Shown: one piece after another, positions 1 through 5,711 of the stretch
How positions within the stretch are numbered: the first letter of the stretch is position 1
Layout of the letters: each line of letters opens with the position of its first letter
Source: a virus
DNA: 26,468 nucleotides
Reading direction: 5' to 3' (one strand)
IMG/VR virus record: IMGVR_UViG_3300022538_000905
Span: 1-26,468 of that record
Translations under genes and position numbers: made by a program
Notes under the pieces: model-generated
Told to the model about the DNA's origin: nothing
Seen by the model: the letters and a program-made list of their open reading frames with translations, nothing else
Database searches by the model: none

Positions 1-25
1 GGAAGTAAAGTAAAAGGAGAGAGAA

Positions 26-271
26 ATGCCTAACGAAACCAGGGAATTTAAGGCAGAAGATATTGGCAGTATTAACCTGACGGAAGAAGCATCTCTAAGG
101 GTGAGTATTGTTAATGATGAGTATTTGAATATCAGAATATGGGTTGAATCAGAAAGGTATACTGGGCCGACCAAAAAAGGGATTTACTTTTCTTTATCCG
201 ATGACACTTGGGTACAGTTCAAAGAACTGATGGAGAAGGTTGATAAAAAGCATGAAGAGTTGGTGTCTTAG
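26..271 (+). CDS. hypothetical protein, 81 aa
   Basis: An acidic 81-residue protein. The start is well supported: an AAAGGAGAGAG ribosome binding site lies just upstream of the ATG. The middle reads as alternating beta strands (residues about 24-55) followed by a C-terminal helix rich in Lys and Glu. There is no signal peptide, membrane segment or cysteine. It is the first complete gene of the early plus-strand region, and its stop precedes a promoter for the RNA at 328. I do not recognise a family. Confidence 0.7.
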   Translation: MPNETREFKAEDIGSINLTEEASLRVSIVNDEYLNIRIWVESERYTGPTKKGIYFSLSDDTWVQFKELMEKVDKKHEELVS

Positions 272-293
272 GGTTTTGGTAATACAGAGGGAC

Positions 294-324
294 TTGACAA
301 AATGCTAGATTATGCTAGTATACT
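294..324 (+). promoter_or_regulatory. sigma-70-type promoter for guide-RNA-like locus 1
   Basis: A perfect -35 TTGACA (294-299) is followed 16 bases later by TGC-TAGTAT (-10 at 316-321, with an extended TGn), overlapping an alternative TATACT at 319-324. It sits directly after the stop of the 26-271 gene and before the RNA-like repeat, not before a convincing ORF. The TGC-TA extended -10 recurs at 11407 and 14355, ahead of the two other RNA loci. Confidence 0.6.
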
Positions 325-327
325 TGA

Positions 328-504
328 GGAGCATCGAATGAGCTTCTATAACATCCTCAACAATGTGGTAAAGCTCTTACTACCTAAGAGAGAAAGAACC
401 ATCAGGCCCGGGCAGGGCCTTCAGGAAACTGAGAATCCCCTTCCCCTTTTGGGGAATGTTAATTCGACTCTTGGGGAATGTCAAGCTCCTCAGGTATACC
501 TCTA
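328..504 (+). ncRNA. structured RNA with TnpB omega/reRNA-like 3' scaffold, copy 1
   Basis: Seen: a promoter at 294 is followed by consecutive hairpins. H1 is CUCUUA/UAAGAG (374-379/385-390, loop CUACC). A conserved purine-rich strand follows (391-404). H2 is GGCCC/GGGCC (405-409/415-419). H3 is CAG-GAAA-CUG (422-431). H4 pairs CCCC at 437-440 with GGGG at 473-476 around an inner CCCC-UUUU-GGGG hairpin. The locus ends GGGGAAUGUC-AA (473-484). Bases 386-424 are identical to 11541-11579, and CTGAGAATCCCC (429-440) is also shared. Known: IS200/IS605 right ends, which template TnpB guide RNAs, typically read GAATCCC...GGGGAG.GTCAA, with the guide immediately downstream. Inference: bases from about 485 (GCTCCTCAGGTATACC) would be the guide. 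No tnpB lies nearby. The 170-aa ORF across this locus is probably spurious. Exact ends are unknown. Confidence 0.65.
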
Positions 505-847
505 TAAAATGGAGAGGTTCATTGCATTAACCGGTTATGCTCCTCAAGCCCTAGTGTCAGGGATTGGCCTGGTTCCGGGGCGCAATATTTTATGTAAACT
601 TGCCAACAACTCGCCACTAGCTCACCATACAAGAGATAAATTAGGGTGCTGTATTATCTCTTATCGGAACATAATCACGTCTTTCCCGAGACGAGAAGAC
701 CGCAATTTTCTCTCAAACCTAAAGCTATTCTTAAATAGAGGCACTCCTACCCCACTCACAAACTTACACTTAACTAACTTGTATAGGTTATTTATCTTAA
801 TTTTGCTACCCTGAGGGTGACATAAAATCTACCTTAGGGGGTGTAAA
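505..847 (+). other. gene-free stretch with several hairpins
   Basis: No convincing gene is present. A long open frame runs through but has no ribosome binding site and overlaps the RNA-like locus. The stretch contains local dyads: AAGAGATAA/TTATCTCTT (631-639/654-662, 9 bp perfect), GTCTT/AAGAC near 680-701, CCCT/AGGG near 550-563, and ACCC-TGA-GGGT near 809-819. It could be the 3' part of a longer RNA, or the decayed remainder of a transposon. Nothing here decides between these. Confidence 0.4.
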
Positions 848-1297
848 ATGTTAAACAAGTGTTTAAGTTTGCAAACAAGCTACATTCCGGTAGGCACCAG
901 GCGCAAGGCTCTCAAGCGTGACCATTACCACTGTGTCTGGTGCGGGAAGCGGGAAGAACACGATGTATCGCACTTCATCCAGAAACAAGCTGGCGGTATC
1001 ACCACCAGTGATGATCTTATCACTACCTGTGAGACATGCAAACGAAAAAGGCATTACGATAGTCCAGCCGAATTCATTGAACTGCTCAAACTAGAGCAGA
1101 TAGACTTTCCCAGGGAGGTAGGAGCAATGAGAATCAAGGTTATATTTGCTAGTGGTCAAGAAGTGGAGGGAATAGTTGATAATCTCCCCATGCCTGAAAC
1201 CAAAGCATTTTACCTGCGTTCTGACGGTAACGGTGGAAGAGAGCTGATATTTACGGAGCCGGGGATGAGGATTGTAGAACTAGGAGGTGAGAAATAA
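848..1297 (+). CDS. HNH endonuclease-like protein
   Basis: A 149-aa protein whose first ~90 residues form a compact HNH (beta-beta-alpha-metal) fold. A zinc knuckle uses C29-x2-C32 and C61-x2-C64. The metal/catalytic histidine motif is DVSH (His42) and is followed by the DDLIT segment that normally carries the Asn/His. HNH proteins cut or nick DNA with one divalent metal. In phages they act as homing nucleases, packaging nucleases or recombination enzymes. Residues 94-149 form a separate beta-rich segment starting at an in-frame ATG (1127) with its own GGAGG site, so a second short product is possible. The gene lies just downstream of RNA locus 1. A link between them is speculative. Confidence 0.75.
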   Translation: MLNKCLSLQTSYIPVGTRRKALKRDHYHCVWCGKREEHDVSHFIQKQAGGITTSDDLITTCETCKRKRHYDSPAEFIELLKLEQIDFPREVGAMRIKVIFASGQEVEGIVDNLPMPETKAFYLRSDGNGGRELIFTEPGMRIVELGGEK

Positions 1298-1449
1298 TGG
1301 AAGAAGCACTAGCTACCAAGATAAAATGCCAGTGGTGTGGGGAGGAGATAGAGATACCTGGGCCATTAGCTCAGAATCCATCCAGACATACGTATTATTG
1401 TGGTGAATGCGGGCTGTATACCAAAGTCAATGGAGGTGAGAGAGAATGA
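1297..1449 (+). CDS. small zinc-ribbon protein, 50 aa
   Basis: This gene starts in a TAATG overlap with the HNH gene stop, behind a GGAGGTGAG ribosome binding site. The protein has two CxxC knuckles (CQWCG near residue 11 and CGECG near residue 35) with the spacing of a one-zinc ribbon. It ends in an ATGA overlap with the next gene, so the three are translationally coupled. Its function is unknown. Candidate roles are nucleic-acid or protein binding in early takeover. Confidence 0.65.
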   Translation: MEEALATKIKCQWCGEEIEIPGPLAQNPSRHTYYCGECGLYTKVNGGERE

Positions 1450-1580
1450 AAGCTCAACTCTGTCCTGTTTGCAATGGAAAAGGAACCACTCCCAACGATG
1501 AGCAATACAGCACCTCCAGTGCACCCGAAAAAGTTTGTCACGGTTGTGGTGGATGTGGTTGGGTAAGTGTGCCAGATTAA
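1446..1580 (+). CDS. DnaJ-type zinc-finger mini-protein, 44 aa
   Basis: This ATGA-coupled ORF has ribosome binding site GGAGGTGAG. It carries CPVCNGKG (residues 6-13) and CHGCGGCGW (31-39), the CxxCxGxG type of repeat that builds the DnaJ cysteine-rich domain. There is no J domain, so this is a free-standing zinc module of the sort common in phage early regions. The role is unknown. Confidence 0.65.
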   Translation: MKAQLCPVCNGKGTTPNDEQYSTSSAPEKVCHGCGGCGWVSVPD

Positions 1581-1598
1581 ATGCTAAAGGAGGATAAC

Positions 1599-1778
1599 AT
1601 GAAAGCACTTAAAATCCCTTTTTTCGCTAGTGCAGAGGACATTATCAGGATGGCCGAGAAGAAGCATGGCAAACATAAGAAGTTTGCGTTTGTTGAGTGG
1701 CCAGATGGTCATCCGTTCGGCTCAATAAGGCTTGTTGTGATGAGCGAGGAAGAGTGGGATAATTTCAATGAAGGTTAA
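1599..1778 (+). CDS. hypothetical protein, 59 aa
   Basis: The start is placed at the ATG at 1599, six bases after AAAGGAGGA, rather than at the in-frame ATG at 1581, which has no ribosome binding site. The product is a small mixed-charge protein with a helix rich in Lys and Glu (residues 13-30), two short beta strands and an acidic C-terminus. It overlaps the next gene by 11 bases. No family is recognised. Confidence 0.6.
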   Translation: MKALKIPFFASAEDIIRMAEKKHGKHKKFAFVEWPDGHPFGSIRLVVMSEEEWDNFNEG

Positions 1779-1956
1779 CATTAGCTACTGTTTAGAACGT
1801 CTCTGGGTAAAGGTAGAGGATTCACTGGGCGATGAATGTGTGATGCTGCTGAAACGGCACGAACTCCAGGAACTTAAAGTTGCTATAGAGAAATGGCAGC
1901 AAAAGCAACCATTTAGAGTAGCGAAGGAGGCTACGGGTCATGCAAACAAAAAGTGA
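1768..1956 (+). CDS. hypothetical protein, 62 aa
   Basis: The start lies within the end of the preceding gene, giving coupled translation. The N-terminal beta hairpin has a Trp and acidic residues, followed by a long helix at residues 27-50 (HELQELK...EKWQQK) and a basic tail. It overlaps the next ORF by 17 bases. No recognisable motif. Confidence 0.55.
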   Translation: MKVNISYCLERLWVKVEDSLGDECVMLLKRHELQELKVAIEKWQQKQPFRVAKEATGHANKK

Positions 1957-2212
1957 GTTAGCAGGGAAAAAAGTTATTATTAAGTCGGGTACATATAAAG
2001 GTGCAGAATATGTTGTTGAAGATTGGTGGGAAAATATTTATGGTAAAAGTTGGATGTTCTCCGAAGGAAATCCAGCCTGTTTGAAATATGCTATGCGAGC
2101 TGGCTTAAAGGATAATTTGCCCACAGATAACGAAGTTTTATATGGCAAGATAGGCGGGTTGGGAGAATTGATTCATATTAGCGAGATAGAAACGGCGAAT
2201 AAATGCAAATGA
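1940..2212 (+). CDS. hypothetical protein, 90 aa
   Basis: The start is supported by GAAGGAGG upstream of the ATG. The N-terminal part (KKVIIKSGTYKGAEYVVEDW) has the rhythm of a small KOW/SH3-like beta barrel, in which a Gly-containing turn links strands. The middle has several aromatics, and the tail is acidic. The function is unknown. A nucleic-acid or translation-related SH3-like role would be a guess. Confidence 0.6.
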   Translation: MQTKSELAGKKVIIKSGTYKGAEYVVEDWWENIYGKSWMFSEGNPACLKYAMRAGLKDNLPTDNEVLYGKIGGLGELIHISEIETANKCK

Positions 2213-2355
2213 AGTTGTGCTCTATCTGTGGCAAGTTTACTAAGGCGGGTGGACTGTGCTACGAGCACTCGCAGGCTATGTTTATTTACAACGAAGAACA
2301 AAAATGGAGGCTAGAGGATGAAGAAAACAAAGAAGCGGCTAGATGCCCAAGCTAA
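2209..2355 (+). CDS. small zinc-finger protein, 48 aa
   Basis: This gene starts in an ATGA overlap with the previous stop; an alternative in-frame ATG lies at 2203. CSICG (residues 4-8) and CYEH (17-20) form a CxxC...CxxH knuckle, followed by an acidic helix. It overlaps the in-frame extension of the next ORF by 38 bases, which bears on where that gene starts. Confidence 0.5.
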   Translation: MKLCSICGKFTKAGGLCYEHSQAMFIYNEEQKWRLEDEENKEAARCPS

Positions 2356-2563
2356 CGAATGGCTATGCACGTTAGAATGGCAAGAAGAAAAAGGGAGAGA
2401 AAACATGAATGAAGAATTTACATTAAAAAAGGTAGAAAATGGTTACATTCTTTCTGGGGGTGGTTTTACCGAAGTATATAATAATTTCAAGAATGTAGTG
2501 AAGAGACTAGAAATTGTATTTGGTGAAAGGAAGAAAGAAAAGAAAGGAGGTAAAAGAAAATGA
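2318..2563 (+). CDS. hypothetical protein, up to 81 aa
   Basis: There are two plausible starts. The ATG at 2318 follows TGGAGG at 7-base spacing but overlaps the upstream zinc-finger gene. The ATG at 2405 follows AAGGGAGAG and opens the part that looks structured (EEFTLKKVENGYILSGGG..., a beta hairpin then a helix), giving 52 aa. The C-terminus is a run of Lys, Gly and Glu. It is coupled to the next gene by a 4-base overlap. Function unknown. Confidence 0.5.
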   Translation: MKKTKKRLDAQANEWLCTLEWQEEKGRENMNEEFTLKKVENGYILSGGGFTEVYNNFKNVVKRLEIVFGERKKEKKGGKRK

Positions 2564-3597
2564 ACACCGAACTTGTAGAAGCACGTCCTTTTTTACTTAT
2601 GGACGCAGAGGACGAGAAACAAATTATCGCAGAAATGCGGGGAGAAATCATCAAACAGTATGTGTATAGCTACCGTGATAAGGGTAGATTAGTAGAGGGA
2701 CTTAGCCTAGCCGGTATAAATGCAGTATCAATTCACATGGCTGAGGTTGGTAATCCAATGAGAGTGCTTGAGCAAAACATTACAGAAGATGCCGAGTTTA
2801 TTAAGGCGGTCATTAAGGTTGGGCGCTACTCTGTTAAAAACGATGGGACAGAGGTTGGCTTGGACTCTGCTTACGGCGCAAAAAGACAGGCTAAGTTTTA
2901 TGCAAGCGGGAAGGCGAACCCCTTTGCTTTCGAGCAAGCTATATCAAAGGCAGAGAGGAACGCCAGGAAGAAGTTAATACCAGAGAAGGTAATTGTCGAG
3001 TTAATGAAGCAGTATAAGAAGGAGGGTAAGGTAAAAGAGATAAAAGCTACTGATGCAGACTTCGAGGTTCAAAAGGACAACTCTGATATTGCGGACATCA
3101 CCCCAGAGCAAATAGATGAGATTAAAAAACTAGCCAGGGAGATAGGGTATAAGAAGCTGGACACAAATGATTATAAAAAACATCCCGAAGCTTATCACGA
3201 AGATATGAAAATATTTAGGAAAATGAAAACGCTAATTAGTGAGGTTAAGGTTTTGCGTGAAGAGAGAGTACCTACCCCCGAGTTTTTAAGCAAATACGGT
3301 ATCTCAGATTGGGCTGATTTGCATCGCGTACCACCACACCGATTAGGCGAGATGATAGATGAACTTGGAAAACTTCCATTGGCTAACGCACCTGAGCGGG
3401 TGCAGCTAAAGAAGCTAACTAAGGCGGAGAAGATAGAGCTAATTAAGGATAAAATAAAGGAACTTGACTACAAAGAGGACTCCCCCCCAGTGACAGAGAT
3501 GCTCGCACCTTACAATGTGGCGAACGTTGATCAGTTAGTTTCGTTAGATGGCAAAACGCTGGATACGATACTAAAGGAAGAGTTTGGAGAAGAATAA
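2560..3597 (+). CDS. conserved phage protein, probable DNA metabolism/recombination
   Basis: A 345-aa protein starting in an ATGA overlap behind AAAGGAGG. The first ~150 residues form the conserved-looking core: GRLVEGLSLAGINA (about 43-56), beta strands, then ANPFAFEQAISKAERNARKK (about 119-138) and LIPEKV. This arrangement of a beta sheet plus a 'PFA..kAiSkAeRNA...LiP' helix recalls uncharacterised single-strand-annealing-type (Rad52/Erf/RecT-like) proteins of phages and archaeal viruses. I cannot confirm the family by eye. The C-terminal 190 residues are Lys/Glu-rich helices, possibly with helix-hairpin-helix-like segments around 245-300. It is among the largest early genes and lies in the same operon as the ATPase at 5712, which is consistent with a recombination or replication role. 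Alternative: a general DNA-binding protein. Confidence 0.6.
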   Translation: MNTELVEARPFLLMDAEDEKQIIAEMRGEIIKQYVYSYRDKGRLVEGLSLAGINAVSIHMAEVGNPMRVLEQNITEDAEFIKAVIKVGRYSVKNDGTEVGLDSAYGAKRQAKFYASGKANPFAFEQAISKAERNARKKLIPEKVIVELMKQYKKEGKVKEIKATDADFEVQKDNSDIADITPEQIDEIKKLAREIGYKKLDTNDYKKHPEAYHEDMKIFRKMKTLISEVKVLREERVPTPEFLSKYGISDWADLHRVPPHRLGEMIDELGKLPLANAPERVQLKKLTKAEKIELIKDKIKELDYKEDSPPVTEMLAPYNVANVDQLVSLDGKTLDTILKEEFGEE

Positions 3598-3743
3598 TGC
3601 AAAGCACAGTAACAAATGAAAAAAGGTCAATGGACATGATATGGTATGAGTACATCGTAGAGAGATATTTATGGATGCTTTATTCTGTACATTACGAAGG
3701 GCGAGAAGGAGGAATAAAATGGAATTCACAAAACAAGAAATAG
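3597..3743 (+). CDS. possible small protein, 48 aa
   Basis: A TAATG-coupled ORF rich in Met, Tyr and Trp. It has no independent ribosome binding site and overlaps the well-supported next start by 25 bases. It fills an otherwise gene-free gap in a tightly packed operon, which is the main argument for it. It may not be translated. Confidence 0.3.
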   Translation: MQSTVTNEKRSMDMIWYEYIVERYLWMLYSVHYEGREGGIKWNSQNKK

Positions 3744-3985
3744 CTCGAGCTAAGTATTTAATCTTGTTTATTCCCGACAAACAGGATGGCAAGGACTACT
3801 GGGTTGTTCATGGAAGGTTCAATGAAAATAGCATAATTACGGAGGGTGATACTCTTATGGAAGCATGGCGAAACCTATCAGATGCCTTACTTGCTACCGT
3901 AAAATCAATAGAAAAGGAGGTAGAGGATGCAAGCCTTCACAGCAAAAGGATTAAGCGAGGAATGGGTTATCACGCACAATGGTAA
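3719..3985 (+). CDS. HicB-like (partial RNase H fold) protein
   Basis: The start is at 3719 behind GAAGGAGGAATAAA; the longer in-frame ORF from 3671 has no such site. The 88-aa product contains a beta-beta-beta-alpha core: DYWVVHGRF, an acidic turn, IITEGDTLMEAWRNLSDAL (about 38-56) and a helix. This matches the HicB/UPF0150 pattern, in which a 'GdT.eEA..n..eAl' helix follows the sheet. No HicA toxin lies beside it, so it would be an orphan HicB-like protein. Such proteins neutralise HicA ribonucleases or act as repressors when fused to a DNA-binding domain. No such domain is visible here. Confidence 0.6.
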   Translation: MEFTKQEIARAKYLILFIPDKQDGKDYWVVHGRFNENSIITEGDTLMEAWRNLSDALLATVKSIEKEVEDASLHSKRIKRGMGYHAQW

Positions 3986-4235
3986 CATCCTGGATAAAAT
4001 AGTAAGCAAAACCAGCAATCTAGCAGTGACCCGCAAGCATACTACTATAACTTATATGCAAGGTGGCAAGGCTTTACCGGCTTTCCAGGTAGAGAAGAAA
4101 AAGGCATTAGCTAAGGGGTTAGAGATAAGCAACTTTGACTCTAGCGTCACGAGACCAAAGATAGTGGAAGTTAAAGCGGTGGTGCGACCAAAAAAGGTAA
4201 AGATATTCGGGCAACGTTATGCGTTGGAGAGTTGA
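3927..4235 (+). CDS. hypothetical basic protein, 102 aa
   Basis: The start follows AAAAGGAGG (6-base spacing) and overlaps the HicB-like gene by 59 bases in another frame. The protein is rich in Lys, Val and Thr, with an apparently unstructured basic second half. No cysteines or membrane segment. Function unknown. Confidence 0.5.
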   Translation: MQAFTAKGLSEEWVITHNGNILDKIVSKTSNLAVTRKHTTITYMQGGKALPAFQVEKKKALAKGLEISNFDSSVTRPKIVEVKAVVRPKKVKIFGQRYALES

Positions 4236-4252
4236 AAGGAGGTGAGAAGAAA

Positions 4253-4411
4253 ATGAAGCGAATAAATATGACTTTGTCGTATCAAATAGGCGATGAAACC
4301 AATGTGCTAAATAAAGCACTGGAACTCTATGAACAATGGGACACAAAATGTGGACGTAGCAGCAATGCAGACGATGAATTTACAATTACTATTCATCCGG
4401 GACTAATGTAG
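4253..4411 (+). CDS. hypothetical protein, 52 aa
   Basis: A very good ribosome binding site (AAAGGAGGTGAG) precedes the ATG. The protein begins with a beta strand, followed by a helix (NVLNKALELYEQW) and a short second strand. No known motif. Confidence 0.55.
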   Translation: MKRINMTLSYQIGDETNVLNKALELYEQWDTKCGRSSNADDEFTITIHPGLM

Positions 4412-4432
4412 AAAGAAGGAGGTGAGAGATTC

Positions 4433-4606
4433 ATGGTAACACCAGCAGATTTAGACACAAAGGATTTACAAAGAATAAAAGAAGCGGCTATAGATTACGC
4501 TGACACACCCGGAACGAGTCCACTTTGGCAACGGGCTTATCTTCGCCTTGCCGATGTTGCTGACCATTTAGATGCTATGAGGAAACGGTTAATAGTCAGG
4601 GAATAG
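4433..4606 (+). CDS. hypothetical helical protein, 57 aa
   Basis: Ribosome binding site AAGGAGGTGAGAG precedes the ATG. The protein is almost entirely helical and amphipathic (LKRIKEAAIDYADT..., then LRLADVADHLDAMRKR), which suggests a small helical bundle. It is followed by the structured element at 4615-4686. No function is recognised. Confidence 0.55.
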   Translation: MVTPADLDTKDLQRIKEAAIDYADTPGTSPLWQRAYLRLADVADHLDAMRKRLIVRE

Positions 4607-4614
4607 CTTATATA

Positions 4615-4686
4615 GCCTGCTCTGTGGGACTGACCACACGAACAAGTGTCCCCCTAGCAGCACGGGTTGAGGCTGGCAGAGCGGGC
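4615..4686 (+). ncRNA. structured RNA element, 72 nt, unknown class
   Basis: A 72-base intergenic segment is closed by a 10-bp stem, GCCTGCTCTG (4615-4624) with CAGAGCGGGC (4677-4686), containing one G-U. Inside are GTGG/CCAC (4624-4627/4634-4637), CTAGC/GCTGG (4655-4659/4672-4676 by eye) and a competing GGGAC/GTCCC pairing (4626-4630/4648-4652) that would form a pseudoknot or alternative fold. It ends just before the ribosome binding site of the next gene. The length matches a tRNA, but D, anticodon and T arms do not fit. It could be a cis-regulator or a processed RNA. Confidence 0.45.
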
Positions 4687-4703
4687 GAAAAAGGAGGATA
4701 ATA

Positions 4704-4913
4704 ATGCCAGTTAAAGCGTTTGTAAACGTAATTAAGTATGACCTAAAGACACGGGATTGTTTTGATCTCATTCCTGCCGATGGAAGAAGATCAAAAACCA
4801 ATAGTTTCGCCGAACTCTGTCGTTACCTTGCTTCTCATGTTGAGCAACAGATTGTGTTTCTCGGAATACAGAAGCCAATCAGAATTACTGTAGAGGAGGA
4901 GGTGAGGAAATAA
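4704..4913 (+). CDS. hypothetical protein, 69 aa
   Basis: An AAAGGAGG ribosome binding site precedes the ATG. The product is a small alpha/beta protein with a basic patch (DGRRSKT) and a C-terminal strand ending in an acidic run. Its stop overlaps the next start (TAATG), so the two are co-translated. No recognisable family. Confidence 0.6.
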   Translation: MPVKAFVNVIKYDLKTRDCFDLIPADGRRSKTNSFAELCRYLASHVEQQIVFLGIQKPIRITVEEEVRK

Positions 4914-5173
4914 TGTCTAAAACTTGGTATTTTTTAGCTTTCGGTGTTGGTGCATCTTCTGAAGCTGGCAATTTAAAAGATGCAGAGAGCAAGGTAAAAA
5001 AACGCATCTTGGAGGCCTGCGACGATCCCGAACATACTCAATGGCTTTTGAGGGAAGCTATAAATGCTGGTCCTTGTATTATCAAAGCAGCAAGAACTCA
5101 AGAGGGTCTTGCTGCTCTTTTAAAACAGGACGATGAGAAACTCACTAAGTGGAGGAAGGGTGAAAACAACTGA
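4913..5173 (+). CDS. hypothetical protein, 86 aa
   Basis: This gene is coupled to the previous one by TAATG, with GAGGAGGTGAGG upstream. It starts with a hydrophobic strand (TWYFLAFGVG) and continues as helices; the C-terminus is charged. The N-terminus is too short for a confident signal peptide. Function unknown. Confidence 0.6.
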   Translation: MSKTWYFLAFGVGASSEAGNLKDAESKVKKRILEACDDPEHTQWLLREAINAGPCIIKAARTQEGLAALLKQDDEKLTKWRKGENN

Positions 5174-5187
5174 AAGGAGCATAAATA

Positions 5188-5331
5188 ATGGTAATGATGG
5201 GTATTTGGGATATGGTTGATAAGTTATTAGCTAGGATAGCTGTACTGGAAAATAGGGTTAATACGATAGAGGAGTGGAAAAGTGAACAGCATCGACAAAT
5301 GCATGAGCAAGCCAGAAAGGAGCATAAATAG
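5188..5331 (+). CDS. short coiled-coil protein, 47 aa
   Basis: The ribosome binding site GAAAGGAGC precedes the ATG. Residues 9-40 carry a heptad pattern (LLARIAVLENRVNTIEEW), predicting a coiled coil. The sequence AAAGGAGCATAAATA before this start is repeated exactly at the end of the gene, immediately before a GTG at 5331. Confidence 0.5.
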   Translation: MVMMGIWDMVDKLLARIAVLENRVNTIEEWKSEQHRQMHEQARKEHK

Positions 5332-5432
5332 TGAATGTATCATCAAGTATCAGGAATGATACTAATGATACGAAAGATACATTAAAGGAGAAAAAAGATG
5401 GAAAATGCATTAGAGAAATGTCCAAAGTGTAA
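5331..5432 (+). CDS. possible 33-aa peptide, GTG start
   Basis: A GTG overlapping the upstream TAG follows the same AAAGGAGCATAAATA sequence used by the preceding gene. The frame runs 33 codons and overlaps the start of the zinc-ribbon gene at 5398. The peptide is Asn/Asp/Thr-rich because it spans the GATAC repeat cluster. It may be a leader peptide or not a gene. Confidence 0.25.
   Translation: MNVSSSIRNDTNDTKDTLKEKKDGKCIREMSKV
5334..5383. promoter_or_regulatory. cluster of five GTATC/GATAC half-sites (operator-like)
   Basis: GTATC occurs at 5337 and 5347, and GATAC at 5358, 5367 and 5376, spaced 9-11 bases apart. They form nested dyads: AATGTATC/GATACATT (5334-5341/5376-5383) and AGTATC/GATACT (5346-5351/5358-5363). 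The cluster lies immediately before the ribosome binding site of the 5398 gene. About one helical turn between sites suggests cooperative protein binding, or an RNA hairpin controlling translation. The same half-sites form the dyad at 10937-10954. Confidence 0.4.
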
Positions 5433-5709
5433 AGCTGAGGTAATTAGTGGGCAAAAGTTCTGTGCTGAGTGTGGAGCCGGGCAACAACTCCAAGTAAGAA
5501 CCAAGGAAGAGATTCAAGAGATGCTTAAAAGAATAGAAGAGATACTTAGCCTCAAGAAAAATAAGAGCGAGGGGGACAAAGATAGCATTGGGAGCATAAT
5601 GACTGTAATGTTACTACATATAATTTCGGACTCGTGTCTTAAGTGGGCGTTAGGTTTAGCTAATGACCGGGATTTAATTGGCATATTTGAAGCAGCTACA
5701 AAGAAGTGA
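5398..5709 (+). CDS. zinc-ribbon plus helical domain protein, 103 aa
   Basis: Ribosome binding site AAAGGAG precedes the ATG. The N-terminal zinc ribbon is CPKC (8-11)...CAEC (22-25), followed by a coiled-coil-like helix (RTKEEIQEMLKRIEEIL) and a weakly hydrophobic helix (GSIMTVMLLHIISD). The architecture resembles small bacterial zinc-ribbon proteins that hold a protein or nucleic acid partner. It ends against the ATPase gene with a stop/start overlap and may act with it. Confidence 0.6.
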   Translation: MENALEKCPKCKAEVISGQKFCAECGAGQQLQVRTKEEIQEMLKRIEEILSLKKNKSEGDKDSIGSIMTVMLLHIISDSCLKWALGLANDRDLIGIFEAATKK

Positions 5710-5711
5710 TA

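Noticed and set aside
302-814. 170-aa open reading frame after the first promoter
   Set aside because: It has no ribosome binding site, spans the conserved RNA repeat and several hairpins, and its composition is unlike the neighbouring proteins. The frame starts between the -35 and -10 of a promoter.
4615-4686. tRNA gene
   Set aside because: Length and a 7-bp acceptor-like stem fit, but there is no anticodon stem, no D-loop GG and no T-loop consensus.
4615-4686. Hammerhead ribozyme
   Set aside because: CUGA and GAA are present near 4629-4642, but the CUGANGA core and GAAA box are not.
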